DNA of 64,000 nt from Serilophus lunatus (Eukaryota; Chordata; Aves; Passeriformes; Eurylaimidae), in contig VXBA01003495.1 in the NCBI GenBank assembly GCA_013399895.1, forward strand, positions 508,879-572,878, read 5' to 3'. The translations under genes and the position numbers were made by a program. The number at the start of each line of letters is the position of its first letter. The stretch's first letter is position 1. Shown piece after piece: positions 34,291-48,300 of the stretch. The notes below the pieces were generated by a model, which was not told the DNA's origin, did not search any database, and worked only from the letters and a program-made list of their open reading frames with translations.

Positions 34291-36781
34291 AGAGATGCTC
34301 TGACGAAATATCAGAATGGAGCAGACACGTACAGAGGGATTCCAGAAGATAGTTGATATGAAAAACAGAGAGATTGTTTTGCTGTGTATTAAATGTTCAC
34401 CATTTTTTGGCAGAGGCTGGCTGGAGGAGTCACCTGCATAACTGTCATGCTTTACTTTGACACATAATTTGCAGGCTTATTGGTAGGACGCTCTCTATGA
34501 AGCACAAATAACACCTTCGTAGGTAGGGGTTTAAAAACCTCTTGTGAAAGGAACAACAAGCGGCTACTTAGCACTGAAATTAGGTTGTGTTGCTCTTCCG
34601 CTGTAGCCAGTCACCCCAACATGGTAACTGTGACTTGGAAGGGTTTCTTTTCTCCTGAATATTGACCTCCCCTTAAAAACAGTAACAGGCTGAAGAGACT
34701 GAGGCTTTTTGGAATTGCGTACTGCTACAAACACTGCTGATGCGAACGTTTCTGGATTTTCTTGTAGCCTTAGAATAAACTGTGGCTTCTCCTTAACATT
34801 CCACACACAGTTAAAAAGACTTTGATATTAACTTAAGGAAAACGAAACTTTAGTAAAGCAGCTGAGTGTATTCTGTGTGAATACTAGTTTGTGTGGTTTT
34901 GCCCTCGTTTGTGCCTGTTGATTCCAGTAGGAGCCTGGCATGTGAACACGTTCATTTGGTGACTGGGAACATGAGAACATAAGGCTTTTCTGTAGGTGCT
35001 AGCTGATCTTTTGTCTGATGGGGTGTGCTTGTTTGTGTTATTTTTACCAAGTAAGATTGCAGTCCTATTTTACCAGGCAAAGGAGAAAAACCTCACTATT
35101 AACACACTTTATAAATCAATTTTGTTGCCATCTAGATATGTCCAGAAATGCTGATTACAATAAATAAATATTTTAATAAATTCCAAATAGCCCCTAATTT
35201 GTGTATTGTACCAGCGGTTCTTTTTTTTGATTGTTTATTTGTGACTAGAAATGTGTTGTGTGAAAATATGAAACAGGTAGATTTTGACACTATGCAAAAC
35301 GGTTGAGGACTGTGATAACAACGTGGTAAAGAGACCAATGGTTGTGGAAATTAGAGATAATTTTATCAATGCAGTCAGTGAAGGAGAAAATGACATCAGG
35401 AAACATTTCCTTTGTCTGTCACCAAATTAGACCACTCCTTTTCAAAGCGAAAAGAATGTCTGGGAGCTGATAAAGTTCTGCTTCCTCCTGTGCAGCTTAT
35501 CAGTTTATGGAGTTATTCAGAAAAAAGATCTCCTTCAGTTCACTCACTATTTAGAGTAATTTCTATTCATCTTCCATAAAAATGCCCCACCTGGAATGAC
35601 TAGCCTCTCCTGCAGCCTGGGACCAGGTAATGATTCAGTACCTGGAAAGTGCATCTTTATTTTATTGGTTTCCCAACTTTTCCTTGCTCCAATACTCAGG
35701 CTGGAGCCAGGGACAGGCCTGTTGGCTTTACCATGTGCACTTAAATACGGCATCATCCAAATGAGCTCTGACCACAGAGCTTTTTCTTTTTTTTTCCTTG
35801 TGTGTTCTAAGGTAATACAGTGTGAAAAAGTTTAAGAGGAAAAGCAGATCCCGGAGATATTTGGCTATTTCAGTTTAAGCACAAGTGGTTGTTGAGATGG
35901 CTTGTATACATGGAGGTCGATAACACAGAAGTGGAGAGTTTTCTGAGCATTTTTTCCCTGATACCAATCAGTTGCATGTGGATATTTTTTCTCAAGTCAC
36001 AATATAACTTACTCTTATTCTGCAACAAACAGTCCCAATGATTATTACAACCGGAACGAAAATATAAAGAATATTGCCAACAATGCTGTCTGATCTGCTA
36101 TTATTCCACAAAATACAGTATTTGACTGCAGAATGATCAAACAGAAATGAAATCTCAAAAGTTAAATTTAACACTGCTGCAAGGAAATGAGCATTTTTGT
36201 TTCTTTATTACCATATATTTCGGGGTAACTTCACGTATATTAATTTTAAGTGTTATGTTAAAGGGTAAGTAACTGCCCAAGCATCCCTTAGAAACATTGA
36301 CAAAATGTTTCACAGAAGTCTGAGTATTGATGTGCAGACATACCCAAAGCCACAGCACTTCTGATAATGTTCAGAATACACATCTGCAGAAGTTTGACAT
36401 TTCCACAGCACTTTTTAATCGGACAGTTTGTAAATTATTAGCAGCACGACTCTCCTGAGGGCACACTTTCAGCAGAGAGCCATAGGCTCCAACTGCACCA
36501 CTCCCATTAATGTTAATGTTAAATCTTCATGCTGTAACTTATCCCACAGAGTGTAACTCTACCCAGTGTTTTAAAGATAGGACCATATGTGCTGCACTGA
36601 AATACATAATGGGATCAAATTGAAGAAACCGTAGAAACCTCATCCTGGAGATGTTTTTTGAACTCATCTGAAACACCCTCATGATTTATTTACTTTGCCA
36701 AGAATGCCTGTATACATAGCTCTTTCTAACTAAGAGTTCCAGCCCTGGTGAAGTAGGTATTTATTCTTTTTTCATTCTTCA
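34291..36781. other. AT-rich noncoding DNA right of the promoter
   Basis: No gene or repeat recognised. Short frames on both strands without splice support. Confidence 0.5.
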
Positions 36782-36912
36782 GCGTGGGTAAACAGGCACA
36801 GAGGTCAACAGGCTTACACAAGGTCATGGCATGAGTCACTGCCGTGGCTAGGAATAGAATCCAGGAGCCCTCATTGCCACTGCCCTCCTCCAAATGCTGT
36901 CCTGCACTCCAC
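36782..36912 (-). repeat. Ancient MIR-like SINE remnant
   Basis: The plus strand reads GGTAAACAGGCACAGAGGTCAAC, ACAAGGTCATG, GTCACTGCCGTGGCTAGGAATAGAATCCAGGAGCCC, which follows the reverse complement of MIR/CORE-SINE-type elements (gaaactgaggcacagag, caaggtcacac, cagagccgggattcgaacccagg). The match is diverged, as expected for an amniote-age repeat, and was made from memory of the family. Confidence 0.5.
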
Positions 36913-39900
36913 TCCTAAATTAAAGCAGGGCGAATTTTATTTTTGCACCGAATACAAGGTGTCTGAAATCAATATAATGTTATAGTTTCCTACAGAGGGA
37001 TGCATTTCTCATTATGACCCTGAATCAGCATTACTGGGGAGCTAGTTTTCTGATGGAAACCCACTCATGTCATAATGGTATGCTGGTAGCATCGTCATAA
37101 AGATTTTTACACATGCTGTGACATATTTTATCCATCAAAATCTATCACAGTCGAGGTTTTGTAATTTTGTCCTGGAGATTACATTTTGAATTGTTGACTG
37201 TTCATAGTTACTGGTTGTAGTGGAAACATATTATATACCATAATGGCATCATCAATCAAATACCATCGATTGGCATTTCTGAAGCACCATTATGCTTATG
37301 GATGCTCATTTGACCAATTTCGTCCCTGTCTGTTGCAGACAAGAGGAGAGAGAACTCATGTGCCCATCCTATTCAAAGAACAAATTTAATATCCGGAGGA
37401 GGGTAGGGCAAATACAAGTGCCCTTTGTACAATCAGCAAGCAACAGGGGCCAGCCAAACAGCTCTAAGTTCCTATCAGTGTTGTAGTAGTATATGTATTA
37501 TAAGGAAAACTCAAGCAGAAGTGAGAGAAAACAGAAAATAAAGAATATATACAGTGAGGCACCAGTGGTTAAGAAATTACATCACTTGCATTTTGATGGG
37601 AAAAATGTTGCTTGATGTGTCCTTATGCTGCATATTTGCCAGTATTACTGGTAAAAAAAAATTTGAACTAGGGGATTCAGTAGTGGCTTTTACAAAGGTA
37701 GCAGTTTTGTCTTGAATTCCATATTAGAAAGTATGTTCACATTTCTAGTTTGAATAACATGCAACTTCCCCCCCCTAAATTAAAATTATCTTCTTCAGCA
37801 GGATAGAGTCTCAAAGAGGCATAAGAAAGGTATAAAGCATCCTGGGGGCTGGGCTGACACAGAGGAGAATTTTATCCGAAATATTCTTATGATTTCTTTT
37901 TTTTAATGTCTCAGAACTGTCCAAGCACTGGTGAAAAGAAGCTGCATGCCTTTGGGAATGTGATCATAAAAGACTATTAATCCTGAGTAGCTGTAGAGCA
38001 AAAACGAATTTAATAAAAATTAAAGAAACAAATCGTATCTTTAAACTTACCTGAGATAACAGAAAGAAAAGACAATTCCTGGTGTTGACACGTACCAACG
38101 TGACTCCTTGAAATGCTATGAGTGTCAGCACCCTTATACATTCTCACATGAACTTACCTTGAATTACTGTTTATAGATCAGAATATTTTGTTACGTATTT
38201 CTTGATATAAATAAGGTATTTTCATATATATACAATTATATATAAATAACAAAATGCCTAAAATGTCTTTTCTTCCAAGCTCATTGTACCTCAGAATGGA
38301 CAGTATTGACTAACTGGAAACTCCAGTGGGATGTGATCTTGCAAATTATTTTTTTAGGCTTGACCAGTTCTTCAAAGAGTAACACCCAAAGCGAAGCACA
38401 AGAGGGATTAAATTCTGGTCAGTCACCTTGTTGAGCTGAAAGCTTAATGCACCATAAAAGTTTTGTTGGGAGGTTTTATGTGACCTGCTAGACAGGGATA
38501 TTTTGTTCAAATGCATTTCACCGGTGCTCTAGCAAAGTATTAAGTGGAAGTAGTGAAAGTGGAAATGCTTATTTTTATACAAGAAGCAAAATAGAGGTTC
38601 TGACTTGAATGAGAAGTTTCTGAACACCTGAACCCCTTACTTTCTGGTGATGTATGATATAATTCTAATATCTTAGCCAGGTTCTTGTTTAGAGAAGGGA
38701 ATTTCTGCACACATAAGTTTCCTCTCCTGATGAGCTAAAGATCCCTTATTGACTATAACCTCTGGTTTTTGCTTTCAGAATGGTTTGATTTCAATTATGG
38801 AAAAGTGATTCCAGTGTAAATGTTACATATTTGATTATAAAACACTGAAGTGGTCATGGGGGCAGGAGGCGGGGAGATGAGGGAAAGGCATTTTTTTCAA
38901 CTAGCCAAATTTCGGTAGAAATAAGTTCTCTGAAAATTAGCTACATGTGACATGATATGAGCTCAGAAGGGAGGACAAATTGGAATTATGCTTTCACAAG
39001 TTCCCTTTTCACACTCAATATTGCAGATGTAGGTGCCATTAAAATAGGGACAGCGTGTTCTATAAAGAAAAATGAAGAAAAGCTTATTTTACCTATACCA
39101 CAGTTGTTGCAGTAATGTTCAACTTTCTCAGTTCTTGTTCCTGTCAAGACTGCAACATAAACCAAAATGGAGTAGCAGTACTCATGTATTCTCACCTAGT
39201 AATAATGTGTTGCCTGGTGCCATTTTATGTAAGTGGCTCTTACACATCTGAATGTAGTAATGCAGCTGCACTGCCACACACTGAGAACCTCCGGTTAAAC
39301 ATTTAAGCTTGTAAAATACACTTGCAGGCTCCTTAGTTGCTACAGCAGAGAGCATTTCATTGTCCAAACACAGTGGAAGGATGATCACTGTGCCAGCCAT
39401 TGTGGAATAAAGATTCTGCCATAAAGAATATCTGTCTTTAAACCTGTTTTGGTGGGTTTTTTTGAAGTACAATTTTTTTGAATACTTTGATGATGTACGT
39501 GAGCCTACAGCCACACAGATATGTATGTAAACTCTTCTTAGATGAATACTTTTATCATCTAAAGGAATAAAGTGCTTGAAGCAGAAGACAGGAATCTCTA
39601 GGAAATACACTACTGTGATGAATACATTTGTCAACCAAGTGCCACAGTGATGAATTTCAAGGAAGATGAAAAGATTTTTCACGACAGCAAGAAATTTGTA
39701 ACTCAAAGAAGAGAAAATGAAGCAAACAGTTTGCATTTATCTTTGCATCTTAATAGACAACTTTATTCCTGTTTTCATGATGTTGTCTTCATTCTCATGC
39801 TAAAGGATTTCAATTTGTATAAAATATTAAAAAGAAATGGAGTCCTACAGGTACGAGTTAGTACTGTTGTCAGTCACAGCAGTTAGAGAACCTAATATAT

Positions 39901-40873
39901 GGATATTTTAGTCTGAGGTTTTTCATTAGTATTGATTCTAGAGCTGCTTTGGACCTGACAGTTGACATGCACAGAGAGAATGCATTAAAATACCTACAAC
40001 TTTATTATTAATTAGGATTTGAAAACTTGCTCCCTCTGCCCTCACATATGCCGTGACATCTGAAATCAGAAAGGCATTTCAGCTCTTTAATAGCTGGACC
40101 TGCCACTACAGCACTGAAATCAGTGTTTGTTTTCCTTTAGTAAGTGTAAAGATTGAGCCGTGAGCTCCAGCAAGCTCAGGATCTGTATTAGTGAATGTGC
40201 TCTCCCTCCTCATATGCCACAGTCTGAATTTCTTAACTTGTAGGACTTGCTGCATAACCTGTATTTTCATTTTCTAAGTAGCAAATTGTTATACTTTCCT
40301 TGGAAAAATGAAGAGAAAACCCTTCAGATTAGCCAGCACTGGGATGAAGGTAATTAAAGCTTTTGTACTGAAGACATTAACACCAAATATTCCTTAAAGT
40401 ACTGACTGTAGAGTTCTACATTGCCATGAGGTGAATTTGCTAAATTTAAATTTACATACACTGAAATAACATAATTTAACAGAAATGCTGGAAAAGTTCC
40501 ATTAACATATTTGGCAATGGTTCTGTGCAGGCGACTGATCTGTGCAACATAGTGTTGACTTAGGGAGAGACTGCATTTGCACACATGCCCATTAGTAAGT
40601 GAACCAGAACATGAACATATATTGAAAATGCTGTACACATTTTTGTTTCAAAGTTGCAGGTTTTCCAATTATATAAAATAATATAAAATTTATTCAGTAC
40701 GTTTCCGAGAATTATGTCCTGCAGTCATACTGTGGAATTTAAAACACCTTGTGTTGTCACAGTCAGTTTTAAGTTGAATGCCCTCCAAAATATGAATCTT
40801 GGAAGAGAATCACCTTTAGATCTGCCATGTATCTAATGCTAAGTTGCACCCTTCTCGCAATTGGAATATGGCT
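36913..40873. other. AT-rich noncoding DNA with one long open frame
   Basis: No recognised gene. A plus-strand segment at 37339-37402 has a good acceptor (CCCTGTCTGTTGCAG), 21 open codons (QEERELMCPSYS near the start) and a GTAGGG donor; it is too isolated to call. A minus-strand frame of 184 codons spans 39182-39736, the longest free of N in this half of the window, yet resembles no family I know and lacks a clear exon boundary. Confidence 0.4.
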
Positions 40874-40892
40874 CACACACACACACACACAC
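40874..40892 (+). repeat. CA dinucleotide microsatellite
   Basis: About nine and a half CA units followed by TACATGG. It is a simple sequence repeat and likely length-polymorphic. Confidence 0.95.
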
Positions 40893-43616
40893 ATACATGG
40901 TATACTCATATAAATATTTCCTTACTCCTATCATTTGCATCAGTCATTTGGCTGTATGTAGAAGTTTTCATTTTATTGATGCAATTATTATTTGCATTAG
41001 TTTTCCAGCTAAGATTTCCTGCCATTCCTTTCTTTTGTAGCTTTCTATAAACATCAAGGCAACACACTTTTTAGCTAAAAGAAGTCCATTTCAGTAGGAG
41101 CCACCATACATGAACAGAACAAAAAGGCGTTTTCTCTCCTGGAGATCATACCCTGCAAGCCTAAGGCCGTGGTGTTCGGTGTCAGCTAATGGGTAACCTG
41201 ACCAGCACCTGGCACTTGCAGGTGGGATGCCAGGCCAGGATCTGTGTTGGCTTTTGGTGGACTCCCTGCCATGGGCAGAGCTGCACAACAGCCAACACCT
41301 GCGGCAAAGGTCAGGAATGCCTGAATGGTGTCAGAGGAGGCTTGTGAGAGACCCTTCTGTTGAGGGTTTGTATGGAGGAGGTTGTGGCTGTGGCACTGCC
41401 CCGCTGAAGGTCAGAGCTTCTGACCACCCAGCTTAATTTCAGAGGTCTGAGGGATTTGCGTTGGGCACAAACCAGAGAGGTTGAGGTGATTGAATCTGGC
41501 TGTGCTTTTAGTGCTTCCAGAAAAATAGTGTGTCCATCAGAACATCACAGGACAAAAAGAGCACCAAATCCACAGCTCCCTTGTAATTTTTTAGTGCGAA
41601 AAGGAAGCTGTTTTGCTGCACGGTGCCTTGGCCTGTGGTGCAATTTCCCCAGCTGCCCAGAACAGTCAGGGTTGCACTTCAGAGCAATGGATCAGCTCTG
41701 CTGCGTGATCGTACCTGGTGTTAAAGGTTATTAATAGTTTCACTTGCAGAGACTGGCTAGAATTGGTCTTCTCCTTGTGCCAAACAAATCAAAATAAAAT
41801 GCAGCTCAAAAGTCCTTTTGGTGGCTGAAAACTTTGCTTCTCCCCTGTGGAAAAATCTGACACCCCTTCATCACACATCTGATACAGACATTTACATCTT
41901 TGGGATGAGGACACTGTACCACTGCCCTCTCAGCACTGTCATGTCCAAATCCTGCATAAAATAGGCTATGGTTGCTAAGCCCCTTGTTTACAGGTGCATA
42001 TAATTACTCACAAAGTAATACAGAAGTACTGTGCAAGGCACAGTGATTTTGACTGGGAATCACATGTTCATCCACCTGAAACCAGTGTTTGTTTTCTTTT
42101 AGCAGGCTGAGCACTGAAAGGACACACTGGAGAGGAGGGGAGGGAAGAAGAAAGTTGGCATTTCAGTTAAGGTAGCAAAAAACTGCATATCTTGATTCAG
42201 GAAATAGATCCACATGCATATATTGGCAGGTCTGCATGTGCTGAGCTACAGATTTTCACCAAATGCAATAATTCTTGTTATTTCTCTTGGACCATCAGCA
42301 ATGCTGAGATAGAATTGTCTCCTGATAGACAATTTTCCAGCTCTACCCAACGAGCTAGTGGGACTGTGTTCCTCTTTGCCCCCCTTCATCACCTTGCTGA
42401 GGGAGTCTGGGACTGCTGCCACCACAGAGATCGATTTTAACAGGGAACAGTGTTTTTCTGCAGTTCCCTACAAGTTGTTCAGGTTTTTTTTCCTCTTTGG
42501 AGATACTGCTTTTCTTGTGCGTTCTGTGTGTCTCTCGTTTGGATATTTATACATATTGGACATTTATATAGATAACTAATAAAAGAGTGGGTACTTCTTT
42601 TCTTTTTGCATCTTGTGGTCCCATGTACATAATTGTCTCTAAACTTAGACACTCTGTCAAAACACTTCAACTGCATAATAATTATGCATATGGCATTCTC
42701 TGATCAATCATAAACCCAAGAGGAGATATACATAAACTAAAATTTTACTAGTTCACAGAAGGTTTTGATTCCAGAGGATTTCCCAAATTAAATCAGCAGA
42801 GTAGGGGGAAGAAGCATTTCCTGAGGACAACTGGCTTGGCAGGCTCCACAGCAAGACATGATCCAAAATGCGTGGCACACCAGCAGATCAGCCACCCCGG
42901 AGCAGACCTGCTGGTGCTGTGTGCATGCAGCTCAGGGTCCTTGCTGCTTGCCCAGGGCTGGCATCAAGGAATTGGGACCAGCCCCAGACAGCAGGTGCCC
43001 ACAACAGCAGCCTGGAAAGTTGTGGTTGAGTTGTGATGGTCAGATTCAGTTTTCTGATAACCAAGTGTCAGATGTGCTAGCTAGATAAACATCCACCAAG
43101 ATAAGGCTGGGTATATGTTATGAACACTATGAAAATCTCAATTTATGGTTGTGTCAAAGAAAAAATCTAGTCCCTATGTTTGAAAAGTCTAAGAAGGTGT
43201 ACATTCAGGATCTCGTGTATGCTAAAGTTTAAGACTGCAGCAAGAATCAAAAAGAACACCATCTTTCTTATTTTTAAAGACCTCATGAGTTCTGCCAGAG
43301 TGACTCACAATTTCTGAATGGTTGTGGCTGGCCCTCAATTCTTATGTCACACGGCCCCTTTTTCCAGCTCCCCTGAGCCAGCATGGTGCTCTTCCATGTC
43401 AGGAAACGCCAGGGTGGATAAAGAGAGCTACAAACCCTTCTCTCACTCTTTCCCATTCCTTGACAGAGGAGTCTGTGAGCCTGTGGTTTCACAAGAGCTG
43501 TGCAAGCAGCCCCCCTCAATGCTGACACCCCTCACTTCTGGGGATGTGAGCAGCCCCAGATGCACTGCCAAGCACCTGCTTCTGCTACCTGAGCAGCCAG
43601 CTGAAAAATACCTTCC
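40893..43616. other. Noncoding DNA with GC-richer patches
   Basis: Three patches (about 41130-41440, 42830-43030 and 43320-43600) are richer in GC than the surroundings and have open frames on both strands. None shows a recognisable protein or consistent splice sites. They could be exons of a noncoding RNA, old retroposons or plain compositional variation. Confidence 0.4.
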
Positions 43617-43642
43617 TTTTTTTTTTTTTTTTTTTTTTTTTT
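43617..43642 (+). repeat. Poly(T) tract of 26 bases
   Basis: Uninterrupted T26. On the minus strand this is a poly(A) run and could be the tail of a retroposed minus-strand sequence lying to its right, but no poly(A) signal is seen at the expected distance and no parent gene is recognised. Confidence 0.95.
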
Positions 43643-45318
43643 GAGTGGTCTTTAACCAAGACCTGTCCACTGAGACAGCTCATTGCATAGCCACAGAAAT
43701 AATCTTACCAGCCATGGTCAAGGACGCCATGGACCTGGGAGAGAGGGGGTGGGAGTCATGGGAACTGCTTCCACTGGCTGCTGCCAAGGGCATGTGTGAA
43801 AGCACATCCTGATAGTGAGGCTGGGCTGTCTTTGGGCCCTCACAGCTTGATCTAGAGTCCTTCATTCCACGTTAAATGTATTTTTTAATGACTATGGTAG
43901 ACAGAAATGTAATTTTTTTTCCTATTGAAACCCTGTAAAGAAGCTGTGATATAAGTGGTGACTGTTCACATCAAAACAGACACTTCTCTTCAGGACAGAA
44001 CAAATTCCTTTGAAATGTACAGGAAAGTGATGTTAATTACCTCATCAATTCCATATGTACCTGGTCCTATCCTGCTTTTGTTAGACTCATTGATTCAAAA
44101 CATCAGGCGTAAGAAAACTCTGGAGAACAAAGAAGGAAATCCTCACTATCTGCTTTGTAATGTAAGCCTAGATTTTCTTTTCTTTCTTCCTAAAAGAAGG
44201 GGGAGAAAGTACATATTTTTTTTAATATCAGTTTAATTTAAAAATAACAGAAATAACAGAACTATTCTATTTGTATTCACATTGACATATTTAGTGCTTT
44301 CTTTAAATACCCTTATAAAGTCTAATCATCCTCCCAAAAATGTATTTGCATTTAACAGTGTTTTACAGTATCCCACAGCTTACTATCTGTGAAAAAAACT
44401 ATCAGAAAAAAATATGCAATGCTTTTTTGTTGTCTCCTACAGTGGTCTAATAAAGAAAATGCAGAAGCCAATTTTCTCCTCTGACACATGTCCCAAACAC
44501 AGTTTTAGGGATTTTGTGGTCTTTTCTGCAACTATATTTAATACACTCAGTGTTGTAGTCCCCTTCAGATTAAGAAAAAAAGCACAAAACTCTTAATTTG
44601 AAAATATGGATTGTATTCAAATCATTTAATTGCATTGTCAAGGTATGGGAAGGGGTAAATTAACTTGAGACTGCAAGGGACAAAGGACTAGCTAAAAAAC
44701 TACTAGCTCTCCATTACTATCTTACCTCTTCATTTGTCACACATGGCAAATCTGAATGGGATACTGCAGCTACCAAACCCTGTGACTTGAGGATAGCTGC
44801 CTGCAATTCTTGGGTAATTGAATAGCAAAGACCTGCTGTTGGAGACCTTTCTCCTCAACAATGTCATGGCTGTCCTCCAGAATGAGCACCTGGGTTTCTA
44901 CCTGTGGAAACAAAAGCCAGCACTGAATTATCTTCTGTCCTTGTAATCTGTCAGTAGGTCCTCTGTGGGCAGAGGAACTGGGCAGCCATCAAGTCTCACA
45001 TGTTGTACACAGCTGCATGTACACATACTGTAACACTAGCAGAACCAATTTTTTTCATAATTTCACTCTTCCTTATTGCATAATACATAAACATTTATAT
45101 GATATTAAATCTACATAGCACATGCATAAATATATATAATGTCTATAGATACACAGAGAGATAAAAAAATCGTTATATTTATCTAACAACTGAAATTTCT
45201 TCTTAAAAAAAAGAAAAAGTACAAGTCAGTTTTGTAACCCTCTTCAGTATCCTTGCACTAGCCTTCCAGTGCACAATTATCCTGAAAAGTTCACCCACTT
45301 TTTGGCACATACAGTGGT
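43643..45318. other. Noncoding DNA
   Basis: Nothing recognised. A good acceptor (TTTTTTGTTGTCTCCTACAG) near 44443 precedes a 50-codon plus-strand frame, but there is no donor or poly(A) signal to support a terminal exon. Confidence 0.45.
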
Positions 45319-45335
45319 AAAAAAAAAAAAAAAAA
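45319..45335 (+). repeat. Poly(A) tract of 17 bases
   Basis: Uninterrupted A17; no retroposed body recognised upstream. Confidence 0.95.
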
Positions 45336-48300
45336 GCAAAAGAAAGTGTGGCATCATGACATCTTTATGTTGGAGTGCAAGGCTGTCTGGAGTAAGAGCT
45401 GCAAGAAAGCTGAGACATCTTTGAAACTTCACCAATATCGAAGTACAGGTTTGAGCTCTCAGCAGCTATTGCCATTGTCAGAAACTACTTGGCTCTTCCA
45501 CTCTTTATCCTCAGACTTGAGGACAAACCAGTGCATGACTTTGTAGCCCGCTTGCTGGTTTTGCCCTGCTGGCTGTGTAGTTGCATTTGGGCATTTTCTT
45601 CAAAAAGGGAAAGAAAAAAACTCTAAGCAATCTGCTGCAAGCAGAACCATGCAGTTCAACACGGTTAGAGTGCTGCTACACCTTATTTCCAAGATCACAA
45701 AACGACTTTATTTTGCATGCAAGTAACAGAAACCACTGAAGTTCAGTTTCCAGGCGAAGAACAAACCCATTAGCTGATCAAGGGAAGCTATAACAGAGAA
45801 CTGATCAAAATAAATCTAAAAGAACAGTGTAAAACCATTAAGCTGTAATTGCCTATGTGTGATAAACTTATTTTAGTTACTACACTTTTCTTGTAGTAAT
45901 ACTGACACGGCACTATAAAATTTAGGGTTCTTTTTAATGTCTGCTCAATCCCAGTGGGATCTCCGCGTAAAATACTGCTCCAAGGAATACAGCATATAAT
46001 CAGTCCCTTTGAGACTGCTTCAGTAATGCTGAATCCATCCAAGTGCGGATGCCAGTTATGCTAATGAAACTGCAATGGGCCCATGGTTCTTGCCATTCTC
46101 TAACAGTGCTGTAAAACTATTGCTATACTCAGCAACTATGTTTTTGTAGCAAACGACCACATAGAGTACTGAAATTTACTGCATGGTAGAGATAATCCCA
46201 CGTTATTCCCTAAACTTAATCCTGCTAAAAACATGTAGCAAACAACAGGTAGCTGTAGAAAATTTGGGATTTTTTTTTTTTTATGTTCACATTTCTACTT
46301 GTCTTATATTCCCTTTTTCAGAAGATGCAAGGCTAATGTAGACAATATTTATATTGTCCTCCTTTCTTGCTCCTTGTTTCCCTCCAAGGCAATGGTCCTT
46401 CCTGAGGAGAAGGCACTGGGAGAACATAGAAGGCTAGCAAAAGTTCAAGATGCCCCTGAGAAAAATGAAGACACATCCTTACTATCTTGTCTCTATTTCC
46501 TGTTTCAGGCTGGTAAGATCTCTTCCAGAAATATTTGTTCATGCTCTGGCTAGGCATTTCAGGCAGGACCAGTCACATGGGGTTTCTAATTTCCTCTCTT
46601 GCCTTCTCTCATGCAGCCCTACTGTGGCAAGGATAACTCTTCTTCTCAGGCAAAAGGTGGGAGTTTCAAAGTCTACATGTTAAAATGTCTACATTCCCTC
46701 CCCCACCCTTAAAATACCCTTTGACTATAAGCTGCACATACTTTCTGTAGGTATAGCTTCAAAATAAATGCCTCAATCAGGAGGCCAAGAAACTTAACCT
46801 AAGGACTTAAATTTCAACTGAGAGTAGTAGCATGTGATCTTAGCGCATCACCTCAGTCTGTGATTTCAATACAGATTTGCATGTTAAATGGACAGCATAT
46901 GTTTTTGCATAAACAATGTGCATACCTGTGTGTGCTGAGAGTTTAGAGTTTCTCCATCAACCCTGTAGAAACATCTTTATAGCCTGGCAATGGTATAATC
47001 ATCTCTGCGATACAGCACAGTCCAAGGTACCAATCAGCCTATGTGAACAGTATAAAATCCTGCTGAGGACACGTTAAGGGTGTGGTGGGAGTAGTTAATA
47101 TAGATCATGAGAAGACACAGGCAGGAATATGGATTCATCAGGAATAATAGCTTTCACACATGATTAGTCAGGAAAGGAGAAAATGGCAGTGCAAGGTCGA
47201 CCAGTCTATATTATTTGGCTATGACTTCTAGCATTAGTGGAAAGTCCAGCCTAACAATTTTTTTTTCCACATTAAACCCTATCAGCACCCCTGCACTTCC
47301 AGGACTACCATGTTTCAACAGTGCTTCATCCCTTGTTCATGCACACTTACTGCAAACACCATAGTCGCGGGGAAACAGCTTTGAAATCACTGTTGCTGCA
47401 AATGCATCTGTCTTGAATTCTTTGTAGACCATGGCAATTGCAGCCCATAATATTTTTGTAAAATCAGTGAAAACTTACAATGTTAACCTTTTTTTTTAGT
47501 TTATACAGTTAGAATGTGCTGTCACATTTTTCCATCCTCTCGGCTCTCTTTGAAGGGACAGCTCACTAATAACACTAATTCCATGATAAGCAACAATTGA
47601 TTCTCAGAAATATTGTTGTAGTTAATGGCTGGCAGCTTTTCTGAGGATTTACTTCATTCTTTGTTGTGCCTGCAAATCCCTGCTTATGTTCCCTCCTTAC
47701 TTCACAAGACATTGGTTGAAGATCAAAGGCAGCCTATGGTTGGGCAGCCCAGGTCACCTGTTCTGCCCCACTGTTCAGCAGTTCATGAAGCAGTTCCTAA
47801 ACCTTTGCCATTTACAGCCTGTTATTTGAAAATGTATCTTCACAAGTTCCAAATGAAGTCGAAATACTAATCTTGTCACGTTTCCTGATGCTTGCTGTGC
47901 CTTTTCTTGAGTCAGAGCCCAGAGATGTGCCATGATATTCAGTCATTAGGCTGCTCAGATGTCCCAAACACAGAGTAATTTCTAAAACTACATTTCCTGC
48001 CACTGACATTGCCACATAGTGCTGACAGTGTTCAGAAAACTAATATTTATTTTTATAAAAAAAAAAGAAAATATTAGACATACTTATTATTTTCTTAACT
48101 GGTGCTATATTATTATTTATTTCTTACATCCAGCTCAACTTTAGCTTAATAATGTTCACCTTCTTCTCAGTACTCTTAAAAGTATTTGCTTAATTAAAAA
48201 GAGCTGCCTTCTCTATCACAAGTAGCATTGTCCTTGTCTCCAGAACAAAGAAACAAACCGCTCTGAGTACCCAAGGGAGTGCTCAGAAGGAAATGTCTCC

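Noticed and set aside
43617..43870. T26 tract as the tail of a minus-strand processed pseudogene
   Set aside because: No poly(A) signal at the expected distance, no target duplication identified and no parent gene recognised.
44443..44596. Plus-strand terminal exon after a strong acceptor
   Set aside because: The 50-codon frame resembles nothing known and there is no poly(A) signal close behind the stop.
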